64,000 bases of DNA from Pedobacter sp. N36a (GTDB lineage Bacteria; Bacteroidota; Bacteroidia; Sphingobacteriales; Sphingobacteriaceae), in contig NZ_JACSZW010000004.1 in assembly GCF_014472395.1 (NCBI RefSeq), positions 62,001 through 126,000 of the forward strand, given 5' to 3'. Positions 17,960 through 25,019 of this stretch are shown here, piece after piece (position 1 is the stretch's first letter; every line of letters begins with the position of its first letter). The notes under the pieces are model-generated. The model saw only the letters and a list, made by a program, of their open reading frames with translations, ran no database searches and had not been told where the DNA came from. The position numbers and the translations under genes are program-made.

Positions 17960-17999
17960 GTATGTTTGAATCGATCTAATAAAATGATTAGTTACATTT

Positions 18000-18140
18000 G
18001 AAGAAAGCGTGGTTAAGGCCGCTGTCTCGTTGGTACTTGGATACCGTTCAGGACGTTCCGCCACACGCTTTCTATCATCTTAAAACTGGATAGTTCGATG
18101 GATCTTAGAATCCGCATTTACGACGATAGTTCTAAAGATG
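18000..18140 (+). ncRNA. Predicted IS110 bridge RNA (target- and donor-binding loops)
   Basis: Two hairpins with internal loops lie in the left end. Target loop: basal stem GAAAGCGTG 18003-18011 with CACGCTTTC 18064-18072, apical hairpin GGTA-CTTGGA-TACC 18032-18045. Donor loop: weaker basal pairing AACT 18084-18087 with AGTT 18128-18131, apical hairpin GGAT-CTTAGA-ATCC 18100-18113. The target loop holds TGTCTCGT (18023-18030), equal to the left target flank, and GGAC (18051-18054), complementary to the right flank GTCC. The donor loop holds ATAGTTCG (18090-18097), equal to the right end of the element, and TACGAC (18119-18124), complementary to its left end GTCGTA. Bridge RNA architecture is known from IS621. 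The assignment here is my inference from these matches. Confidence 0.75.
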
Positions 18141-18166
18141 TCATTATAATTCTTAAATCATTAGTT

Positions 18167-19135
18167 ATGAAATGTATTGGAATTGATGTAAGCAAGATCA
18201 ATTTTACGGTTGCTTACCCAACAGAAAGTGTTTATCGTTTGGAAATCTTCAACAACGATATTAAGGGAATTAAAAAGTTCATCAAATCAATCTGTGATGG
18301 CGACTATCATTGTATCCTTGAAGCCACAGGCACTTATAGCACGCTGTTAGTTTATATGATCCAAGAGGCACAAATAGCGGTCTCTATGGTGAATCCTAAA
18401 CAGATTAATCACTTTTCTAAGATGATGCTAAGTGTAACAAAGACAGATAATCTGGATGCCAAGTTGATTGCGATGTATGGAGAAAAAATGAACCCTGCTA
18501 TCTATAAGATTCCCAGTTTAACCATTCAAAAATTACGTCAAAAACGAACGTTACTTCGGCAATTTAAAAAGCAATTACGCATGCTTTTGAATATTCAGGA
18601 GTCATTTTCAGTCCTGCCAAAAATCGATGACAAAGTAAATAAAGGCCTAAAAAAGAGCATTAGTTTTATTAAAAAACAAATAGAGGAACTGAATCTTGAT
18701 ATGATTGCAGTTACCCGAAGTGAATTTTCTAGACAACTTGAGCATTTGACATCCATTAAGGGTATAGGAAACGGAGTTGCTACAGCACTCATTATGGCCA
18801 CTGGTGGTTTTACTTATTTTGATTCAGCGAAGAAATTTGCAAAATACATAGGTGTATGCCCAAGTTACCAGCAATCAGGAACGTCAATTAAAACAAAAGG
18901 GGTTATCACTCGTCATGGTGACCCAGAGCTTCGCTCGCTACTTTACATTGCTTCCTGGTCAGCAATACGCTTTAACACCTCTTGTAAGGAATTGTACGAG
19001 CGACTAAAAAGTAAAGGAAAACCGAGTAAAGTAGCTTTGATGGCGGTCATAAATAAGCTTTTAAGACAGGCATTTGGAGTCATTATCTCCAACACAGACT
19101 ACATTGATAATTATGCATGCTCGAGAACTGAATAA
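18167..19135 (+). CDS. IS110-family transposase (DEDD recombinase)
   Basis: A 322-residue RNA-guided recombinase. The RuvC-like DEDD domain is N-terminal: Asp in CIGIDVSK (residue 6), Glu in LEATGTY (near 60), and Asp pair in TKTDNLDAKLIA (near 100-105). A coiled-coil middle (about 125-190) precedes the Tnp_20 domain with SIKGIGNGVATALI and YIGVCPSYQQSGTS, which supplies the catalytic serine. The ATG at 18167 is chosen over one at 18098 because the latter lies inside the predicted donor loop of the bridge RNA and adds 23 non-conserved residues. The frame appears intact, so the element may be active. Confidence 0.93.
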   Translation: MKCIGIDVSKINFTVAYPTESVYRLEIFNNDIKGIKKFIKSICDGDYHCILEATGTYSTLLVYMIQEAQIAVSMVNPKQINHFSKMMLSVTKTDNLDAKLIAMYGEKMNPAIYKIPSLTIQKLRQKRTLLRQFKKQLRMLLNIQESFSVLPKIDDKVNKGLKKSISFIKKQIEELNLDMIAVTRSEFSRQLEHLTSIKGIGNGVATALIMATGGFTYFDSAKKFAKYIGVCPSYQQSGTSIKTKGVITRHGDPELRSLLYIASWSAIRFNTSCKELYERLKSKGKPSKVALMAVINKLLRQAFGVIISNTDYIDNYACSRTE

Positions 19136-19167
19136 ATCAAAAAAATATTTGGATATTAATATAGTTC

Positions 19168-19353
19168 GTCCATAGAAAGCTGTTCACCAAGATTTTCCGG
19201 ATATAACAGCAACTTTTTTGCATGTGATTTTTGATCCCAGCTTTTAAAGTCACTGAGGTAATCACGATATTGACGAAGTAGATTCTTAGCTTTTACACCA
19301 TAGAATGAACTGATGGCATCAACGCTACTCGGCGCTGTATCGATTGATTTCTT
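19168..19353 (-). pseudogene. ISAon1-type DDE transposase, N-terminal fragment
   Basis: About 60 codons containing FYGVKAKNLLRQYRDYLSDF and PENLGEQLSMDE, ending at the IS110 junction, where the frame would continue into TSLSHGELYTIL at 17956 and below. It lacks its own ATG and lies in the +1 frame relative to the upstream short protein, overlapping its end. The T7A4G tract at the overlap (around 19354-19365) could allow frameshifting or coupled translation. Confidence 0.8.
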
Positions 19354-19690
19354 TTAAAAAAACCGCGAAATCTCCAGTCATTCGCGTTCCCTTTTCTACT
19401 AAAGTCCAATTCCGATAAATCACCTTGGACGTTTCTGTATGGAGCCATCGGCGTCTGCGGATATGAAAAAACACTTTATGCCCACGGATAGGAAAGTCTT
19501 GAATTACAATCTGAGGGAAAAAGCCTTTGGACAAAACTTTGATCCCATCCCACTCTGAGGGAGGATTATTCAATTCTTCAAGTTCGATGTGGAAGGTTTC
19601 ACTATCCTCAATAACCCCTTTGAATTGAAAATTCTCTAGTATAAAATCTGGCACAAATAATCTGAGCAAGGATGCAGTAGCTGATGGCAT
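19325..19690 (-). CDS. ISAon1-family transposase N-terminal region protein
   Basis: A 121-residue protein of the type that precedes the DDE transposase in ISAon1-like elements. Recognisable features are LSKGFFPQIVIQDFPIRGHK (about residues 54-73), the basic stretch FFHIRRRRW, and KGTRMTGDFAVFLKEINR near the C-terminus. It probably provides DNA binding or forms part of the transposase after frameshifting. It is intact, while its partner transposase is interrupted, so the element cannot move by itself. Confidence 0.82.
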   Translation of the reverse strand: MPSATASLLRLFVPDFILENFQFKGVIEDSETFHIELEELNNPPSEWDGIKVLSKGFFPQIVIQDFPIRGHKVFFHIRRRRWLHTETSKVIYRNWTLVEKGTRMTGDFAVFLKEINRYSAE

Positions 19691-19732
19691 AAATATAAAA
19701 CTGTATGGAAATAAAAATCTATATTTTTATCG

Positions 19733-19760
19733 CCTACTCCACAACTTTTGGGATTGATCC
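19733..19760 (-). repeat. Right inverted repeat of the ISAon1-type element
   Basis: On the minus strand it reads GGATCAATCCCAAAAGTTGT at the outer end. It lies about 43 bp upstream of the first transposase gene and fuses in frame to the truncated gene beyond it. Confidence 0.8.
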
Positions 19761-20342
19761 GATTAAAGTAGCAAGTTTTCCACTACCAAAAATCTTTACA
19801 ATGGCATCTGCAGGAATAGGTACTAATTTATACCCTGATTTTAGATTGCTGACAATACCTTCCATCCGATCATCTGACTCTTCTTTACTCAGGTACACGG
19901 TAACCGCAGCTACACTTTCCCTATTGGCTATCAATTTTTTAATTTGTTCCACATCAGCTTTTTTGATCAAATTTGAGAGCTGCTGGTAAGCCGCATTGGG
20001 TTTATCTTTTAACCCAATTACGGAGCTGAGATCAGTAGCATTTTGATAAGCTGTTATGGTGTAAGGCACCTCCGCCTTAAAATCAGCAGTTTGTGTAAGT
20101 ACTGTCTGTTTCTTCGCAGGATCAACTTTAGCTATCTCATATTCTCCAGGAAGCTGCTCTTTAAAATTTAGGTCATTAGCTGCATCAAAAACTTTGATAT
20201 TGTATTTAAACTGAGCGCTTGGGTGTAAAAACTTCTGACCAGCAAGGGGGAATACTTTGATCGCAACTTGCTGTTTTCCAACTACTAAGGTTAATAGAAA
20301 ATATAGTAAGGTGATGTTGATAGCATCTAAGCTAAATCCATG
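19761..20342 (-). pseudogene. Broken gene for a probable exported protein, truncated by the insertion sequence
   Basis: An open frame of about 190 codons with a hydrophobic signal-like stretch (ITLLYFLLTLVVGKQ) near the start and segments such as FPLAGQKFLHPSAQFKYN and LKSGYKLVPIPADAIVKIF. Its 3' end is lost: at 19760 the frame enters the IS inverted repeat and stops after GSIPKVVE. No ATG, GTG or TTG is available at the proper N-terminus, so the 5' end also seems damaged. Family unknown. The missing 3' part is not on the other side of the IS, which argues for a deletion. Confidence 0.6.
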
Positions 20343-20473
20343 CTAAGGGCAATTCATCCAATAGAAAAAAAATGCTTCTATTTTCCTTAAGGGACAATTA
20401 GGACTGCCGTTTTGCCAAACAATTCACTCGTTTAATGAATCAGATTCAAAAGCCTAAATTGTGATGAAATGAG

Positions 20474-20481
20474 TATATTTG
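20474..20481 (+). promoter_or_regulatory. Putative -7 box before the small exported protein and CDF genes
   Basis: TATATTTG is a perfect TAnnTTTG match 5 bp before the ATG at 20487. It therefore supports that start rather than the ATG at 20469, which lies upstream of the box. Confidence 0.5.
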
Positions 20482-20486
20482 CCCCC

Positions 20487-20870
20487 ATGAAAAGGGTGAT
20501 GATCTACTTTCTGGTTACCTGTATTTTATCTGGTTCGGCGATAACTGAGCTTTTCAAAGGCCCCATACTCGTATCTCATTACATTGATCATACCTCCCGC
20601 AATCCCAATATCAACTTTATTGATTTTCTTTCCATGCATTACTGGGGAAAGGATATTGTGGACAATGATGGAAATCAGGACAGCAAGCTTCCATTTAAAA
20701 AGATCTTATACGGACATCATCAATTGCTGTTCTGTCAGGAGCCATTTTTTGAGCTTAGCTCAGATCAATCTTGTATACCCAATGAATTATGTTTTTTCTA
20801 CTGGAAAAAAGAAATCTACAGGTTTTCCGGGAAACCCTACAAACCACCACAAGCCGCCTTTTTAGTTTAG
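20487..20870 (+). CDS. Small exported protein of unknown function beside a metal exporter
   Basis: A 127-residue protein with a signal-like N-terminus (MKRVMIYFLVTCILSGSAI) and then a mature part with NFIDFLSMHYWGKDIVDNDG and KLPFKK. Similar small proteins with an F-x-x-F-L-x-M-H-Y and DNDG pattern are, from memory, found next to metal efflux genes in Bacteroidota. No function is established. His and acidic residues would allow metal contacts, but this is speculation. It lies 64 bp upstream of a CDF exporter on the same strand. Confidence 0.7.
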   Translation: MKRVMIYFLVTCILSGSAITELFKGPILVSHYIDHTSRNPNINFIDFLSMHYWGKDIVDNDGNQDSKLPFKKILYGHHQLLFCQEPFFELSSDQSCIPNELCFFYWKKEIYRFSGKPYKPPQAAFLV

Positions 20871-20934
20871 ATCAATTGTCCAGGCTGACTCCTCAAATTT
20901 TAAAATGGGGTCATTTATACGTTTTTATTTTTTT

Positions 20935-21825
20935 ATGGAGCAGGCAAAAAGAAGCCCTTCCTCGGAAGCCATTCGCACTACCCAATTGGGTATCATCATC
21001 AGTATTATTTTAATTTTTGTAAAAGGGATTTCCGGTTATCTTGGTCAATCTTATGCCCTGATTGCCGATGCTACAGAATCAGGAGCAGACGTCATCAGTT
21101 CAGGATTGCTTTGGGTTGCCCTGATGTATGCTCAGCGCCCGCCAGACAAAGGCCATCCTTATGGCCATGGAAAGGCAGAGCCCCTAGCCGCAATTCTCAT
21201 CGGATTTTTCCTGCTAGCTGCTGCAGGATGGATTGCCTACCATTCGATCGGTTTTATAAAAACTCCTCATGAACTTCCCAAGCGATACACTTTAGTGGTA
21301 CTGCTGCTGGTCATTGCAACAAAAGAATTTCTTTTCCGATACGTTTATGCGGTAGGAAAACGAATCAACAGCCAGGCAGTTATTGCCGATGCTTACCACC
21401 ACAGGAGCGATGCCATTACCTCAATTGCCGCTTTTATTGGTATTTCAATTGCGTTTTTTTTGGGTAAAGGTTATGAAGGCGCAGACGACTGGGCAGCACT
21501 TTTCGCTTGTTTTTTTATCATATACAATGCCTTCAAAATCATCCGTCCGGCATTTGAAGAAATCATGGACAAAGCACCTTCCGACGAATTAATCTCCGCA
21601 ATTACCCATATCGCCTCTTTACATATTGAAGTTAAAAAAGTAGAGAAATGTTATGTAAGAAAGATGGGAATAGATTATTATGTAGATATGCACATCGAAG
21701 TAGATCGAAATAAGAATGTATTTGATGCACATGAAATTGCCCATCAGGTGAAAGACGAATTGCGATCCTCAAACCTTCAGATTAAAGACACCCTTATACA
21801 CGTTGAACCTTATTTAAACAACTAG
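20935..21825 (+). CDS. Cation diffusion facilitator (CDF) metal exporter
   Basis: A 296-residue inner-membrane antiporter that expels divalent metals such as Zn, Co, Fe or Mn. Six membrane helices occupy about residues 15-205. Metal-site motifs are ADATESGADV in helix 2 and DAYHHRSDAITS in helix 5 (HxxxD), with HPYGHGKAEPLA in the loop after helix 2. The C-terminal cytosolic domain (about 210-290, with DYYVDMHIEVD) is the ZT dimer domain. The ATG at 20935 is preferred because ten upstream codons lack conservation. The metal is not predictable with confidence. Confidence 0.93.
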   Translation: MEQAKRSPSSEAIRTTQLGIIISIILIFVKGISGYLGQSYALIADATESGADVISSGLLWVALMYAQRPPDKGHPYGHGKAEPLAAILIGFFLLAAAGWIAYHSIGFIKTPHELPKRYTLVVLLLVIATKEFLFRYVYAVGKRINSQAVIADAYHHRSDAITSIAAFIGISIAFFLGKGYEGADDWAALFACFFIIYNAFKIIRPAFEEIMDKAPSDELISAITHIASLHIEVKKVEKCYVRKMGIDYYVDMHIEVDRNKNVFDAHEIAHQVKDELRSSNLQIKDTLIHVEPYLNN

Positions 21826-21969
21826 ATTATGTAAAATCGATCTATTATATGCTGGTCTTTATTATTTGCATATCGGAGGTACTACTTGCTGATATGGGAA
21901 AAGAGAAAGGAACTTTTCCAAAATGATCAGCGCCGACGAAAGCAATTAATTGCTTTTGTATAACCTACA

Positions 21970-22014
21970 AAGCGCTAAATAAATCATATGGAAAAGATGA
22001 TTTATTTAGCGCTT
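21970..22014. terminator. Bidirectional terminator between the CDF and TonB receptor genes
   Basis: A perfect 18 bp stem (AAGCGCTAAATAAATCAT with its complement) with a 9-base loop lies between two convergent genes. The T-run is weak, so this is judged mainly by stem strength and position. Confidence 0.7.
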
Positions 22015-22052
22015 CATTATTAAAACGGCTGCTCCTTAAAACCGCTCCATCA

Positions 22053-24437
22053 TTAAAACTTAAGCGTCACATTACCAATAAACCTGGCAGGCGCTTGCGG
22101 CGTTAACCTCACCGACCAAGCTTTTTCGCTGGTCAGGTTATCTACTTTAAAACCAACACGGTATTTTGGCTGATCATAAAATATACTGGCATCCAACATT
22201 GTGTAAGCAGGAATAATAATTTTTGTAGTCGTCGTATTTGTATGGTAAGCTGAACTTCCGGCATTACCACCAAAACCTATACCTAGTCCTTTCAGTTCTC
22301 CCTGAGGCACACGGTAACTCATCCAGAAGTTAAAACTATGCGGCGGACCAGATAAACCCGGGCGCAGACCATTGGTTGAAGGACTCGATTTAGTCAGTTT
22401 ACTATCATTATAGGCATAACCTGCTACCATATTAAATCCTGCAAAAGGATTAGCAGTCAACTCAACTTCTACTCCTCTGCTCAACTGGGTACCATCCTGA
22501 ATCTGATAATTATCTAGGTTATCAGGGTCATTTCGCAGCACATCTTTTACTTTAATGTCGTAATAGCTAATCGTTCCAACCAGTTTATGATCAAACACAT
22601 CTCCTTTAACTCCGAACTCTAACTGATTGGCTTGTTCTGGTTTGACAGCTGCACCACTGGCAGTAACCCCGCTTTTATTAAAAAATCCGCCCATATAGTT
22701 ACCGAATAAGGAGACATGATCTTTAGACACCTCATACACCATTCCGAATTTTTGAGACAGTGATGTTTGTTTATAAGGGCCATTCTGCTTTCCGGCAGCA
22801 GTTAAACCGCCTGAGGTCTCGCCTGTAGTAATGTTATAGACTCCTTTATTTTCAAAATGATTCATACGAAGACTCACCATCGCCAGTAAGCGTTCGGTAA
22901 TATTAATCACGTCAGAGAAATACGCAGAATAAGTATTATCGCCATTGCTTTCCCTGCGAAGTGCTCCTTTGCTCGTTAACGAATCCACTTTAAAACGGCT
23001 GACGCGATAAGAAACTGGGGTATTGGTAAAGTCTACCGCTGGAAAATTAACCGTTACCCGATCAAAATCATTTGAGTTATTATAGTAATCCAGGCCTACC
23101 ACCAATCTGTTACGCAGGTTTGCTATCTTAAAATCACCGATAAAATTCTGTTGAATATTTGTCGCAATAAAAGCAGTAGAGCCTGTAATGATTTGGGGGC
23201 TGATTTTTGTCTCTGCTGTCCCTCTCAACGCAGTGATGTAACCATTTATAGAAGAACGTGCACGGGAAATGATGGTCTGTGAAGTCCAATCTGCCGACAT
23301 CTTATAGTTTGCCTGAGCAAAAATATTCATCATTTGTGTTTGATAAGGCAAATCGTTTCCGATAAAAGTCTTGTTGTAAGGAAAACCAAGCTCTTTAATT
23401 GATTTTTCAGAGGCCACCGTCGGACTGATATAAGGATTAAAACGGACTACAGATGTTCCCTTTGCCTGGCCAAACTCCACATCTAACAATAGTGATAGCT
23501 TGTCGGTGATCTGATAAGAAAAACTTGGAGCGATGCTCAGGCTGTTTGTAAAGCCTTGATCCTGGAATGTTTTCTCAAAACTTGTAGCAGCATTTAAACG
23601 GAACAAAGCTGTTTTATCTGCATTCACCGGCGTATTTACGTCTACTGCAATGCGATTAAAATCCCAGCTTCCAGCAAAATAACTCAGTTCTCCTCCGAAA
23701 CCATTGTAAGGTTTTTTCGTTACCCGGTTATATAAACCACCATAACTACTGGCAATACTGGTCCCAAATAACGTTGTTGAAGGTCCTTTAATCACCTCTA
23801 CACGTTCGATATTTGCAGGGTCAATAGAGGCAAAAGCAGCACCTGCAACTCCATTCCTGGCATTTGGTTCGGTATCAAATCCTCTGGATCTGAAAGTTAC
23901 CCTACCTTGGTTGGCGATCATCGGAATACCTGCTCCGGGAACATTTTTAGCAATACTTCCAAGATCCGTCGCCATTTGCTCCTGAAATAACTCCTTTGGA
24001 ATTGAAGAATATACCTGTGGGTTTTCGAGATTCTTCAATGGAAGTCTGGCCACATACACACTCTCTTTCCTTGAAAATTTGTTTACATTTCCAGGAATGG
24101 TAACCTCTTGCAAAGCCAGTACGTTTTCTTTTGTCAATTGATAATCGGCCATTGCCGTTTGTCCGGCAAGCACCTGAACTGAAATGTCCTTTTGAGCCGT
24201 CCCAAGGATCTGAATTCTTACCGTATAATTACCTGGGTTTAAAGTTTGGAATGAATATCTCCCCTGCTCATCTGTTAATGTCGTTTTTATGGTTTCCAGT
24301 AAGGTAACCGAAGCCGAGGCGTAAGGCTGTCCGTCGAATAAACTGACTTTTCCGGAGATCCCTCCTGTAGCTTGAGCAGAAGCAAGCTGATAACCAAACA
24401 TAAATATGCTTAGTAGTATAATGCGTAACGATTTCAT
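22053..24437 (-). CDS. TonB-dependent siderophore-type outer-membrane receptor
   Basis: A 794-residue outer-membrane transporter. A signal peptide (about 1-23) is followed by a carboxypeptidase-regulatory-like beta domain (ISGKVSLFDGQPYASASVTL onward, about 26-110). The TonB plug comes next (about 120-240, with VEVIKGPSTTLFG), then a 22-strand type barrel ending in aromatic Phe (NVTLKF). The YGGLYNRVTKKPY segment is typical of FhuA/FecA-like siderophore receptors. No iron-uptake partner genes are adjacent, so the ligand is unknown. The gene converges on the CDF exporter. Regulation by Fur or by ECF is not visible. Confidence 0.92.
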   Translation of the reverse strand: MKSLRIILLSIFMFGYQLASAQATGGISGKVSLFDGQPYASASVTLLETIKTTLTDEQGRYSFQTLNPGNYTVRIQILGTAQKDISVQVLAGQTAMADYQLTKENVLALQEVTIPGNVNKFSRKESVYVARLPLKNLENPQVYSSIPKELFQEQMATDLGSIAKNVPGAGIPMIANQGRVTFRSRGFDTEPNARNGVAGAAFASIDPANIERVEVIKGPSTTLFGTSIASSYGGLYNRVTKKPYNGFGGELSYFAGSWDFNRIAVDVNTPVNADKTALFRLNAATSFEKTFQDQGFTNSLSIAPSFSYQITDKLSLLLDVEFGQAKGTSVVRFNPYISPTVASEKSIKELGFPYNKTFIGNDLPYQTQMMNIFAQANYKMSADWTSQTIISRARSSINGYITALRGTAETKISPQIITGSTAFIATNIQQNFIGDFKIANLRNRLVVGLDYYNNSNDFDRVTVNFPAVDFTNTPVSYRVSRFKVDSLTSKGALRRESNGDNTYSAYFSDVINITERLLAMVSLRMNHFENKGVYNITTGETSGGLTAAGKQNGPYKQTSLSQKFGMVYEVSKDHVSLFGNYMGGFFNKSGVTASGAAVKPEQANQLEFGVKGDVFDHKLVGTISYYDIKVKDVLRNDPDNLDNYQIQDGTQLSRGVEVELTANPFAGFNMVAGYAYNDSKLTKSSPSTNGLRPGLSGPPHSFNFWMSYRVPQGELKGLGIGFGGNAGSSAYHTNTTTTKIIIPAYTMLDASIFYDQPKYRVGFKVDNLTSEKAWSVRLTPQAPARFIGNVTLKF

Positions 24438-25019
24438 TTATAATTCATTGTTTCTGGTGTAGAAATTACAGCCGCAAATATAGATTTATTATTTATAATT
24501 AATCTAATTAAGGTGAACCTCTAATTTCAAGGTGGAAAATAAGGCCGATAATCGTCCGGCTTAAAAAAGCAATTTTTGCCCTGATAGTGGTCTGGTAGTG
24601 TTCGGGAAGAGAAGGGCATTGGTGTAGAGCCGGCGTAGGGTTCGCGTAGGGTCCACGTAGGTTTGACTTAGTGTTTGGCATCCAGACCCTATCTGAACCC
24701 CATCCAGCCTCTTGCGAGACGCAGATCTCTTCCCGACCAGTGTTAGGCGTAGCTTTCGATCTGGTATTTCCCGAACTTCAACATCAAATGCTCCGCCAAT
24801 CCAGCTCTGATTAGACTTCTGACCTAGTGTCCCTTATCTTTCTTATGTCATAAGCACTTCCCCTATCTGATTGCTCATGAAACGGTTTTGAAATTGGCCA
24901 AACTATTGTGTAATTTTGTGGCGTAATTAGCCTGTTTTCAAAAAAGTCTAAGCAAAACTATGCTGAACCTATCAAAAACAAGGTAACTAGTTCGCATTTA
25001 ATCATTTAAATATAGAAAT
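24438..25019. other. Intergenic region with a palindromic repeat-like insert
   Basis: 582 bp without a supported gene. The flanks are normal AT-rich leaders for the TonB receptor and ahcY. The middle part (about 24590-24800) is clearly richer in G+C and contains the inverted repeat and tandem repeats described separately. Confidence 0.6.
24600..24737. repeat. Candidate palindromic intergenic repeat with three 11 bp tandem units
   Basis: TCGGGAAGAGA at 24602-24612 is exactly repeated in inverse at 24726-24736. Between them, at about 24634-24666, three 11 bp units starting CGTAGG follow each other (CGTAGGGTTCG, CGTAGGGTCCA, CGTAGGTTTGA). No reading frame is visible and base composition differs from the flanks. 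This resembles a small non-autonomous repeat rather than a regulatory site. Confidence 0.5.

Larger units (their letters stand above)
17957..19170 (+). mobile_element. IS110-family insertion sequence, about 1,211 bp
   Basis: Ends are placed by rejoining the interrupted transposase. The five bases TCGTC occur at both junctions (17955-17959 and 19166-19170), so the edge is ambiguous by up to five bases. A GT core (17957-17958 and 19168-19169) fits the guide matches best. There are no terminal inverted repeats and no longer target duplication, as expected for IS110. The left end before the transposase is about 207 bp and non-coding, and the right end after it is only about 34 bp. That is the layout of the IS110 group whose bridge RNA is encoded 5' of the recombinase. 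Confidence 0.9.
17106..19760 (-). mobile_element. ISAon1-type (ISL3-like) insertion sequence, split by an IS110 element
   Basis: Bounded by 28 bp imperfect inverted repeats (25 of 28 identical) beginning GGATCAATCC at both outer ends. It carries two minus-strand frames in the ISAon1 arrangement: a short N-terminal-region protein, then a DDE transposase. The transposase is cut by an IS110 insertion at 17957-19170. Removing that insert restores a continuous transposase frame across LSMDETSLSHGE. The 8 bp outside each end (ATTTTTTA and GATTAAAG) do not match, so the expected target duplication is missing. Native length without the insert is about 1.44 kb. Confidence 0.85.

Noticed and set aside
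18067..18075. GCTTTCTAT in the IS110 left end complements the right target flank (ATAGAAAGC, 19172-19180) over 9 bases, as an alternative right-target guide
   Set aside because: It starts three bases away from the core instead of touching it, and it is paired in the basal stem with 18003-18011. GGAC at 18051-18054 has the right place in the internal loop. Kept only as an unexplained extra match.
18098..18166. Upstream ATG extension of the IS110 transposase by 23 residues
   Set aside because: It lies within the predicted donor loop of the bridge RNA, and the family's conserved N-terminus begins at MKCIGIDVSK (18167).
19705..19989. Plus-strand frame of 94 codons across the right end of the ISAon1-type element
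   Set aside because: It is antisense to the broken secreted-protein gene and crosses the IS boundary, so it cannot be ancestral.
24438..25019. Riboswitch upstream of ahcY or the TonB receptor
   Set aside because: No S-adenosylhomocysteine, cobalamin or other known aptamer core was recognised. The palindromic part is explained better as a repeat.
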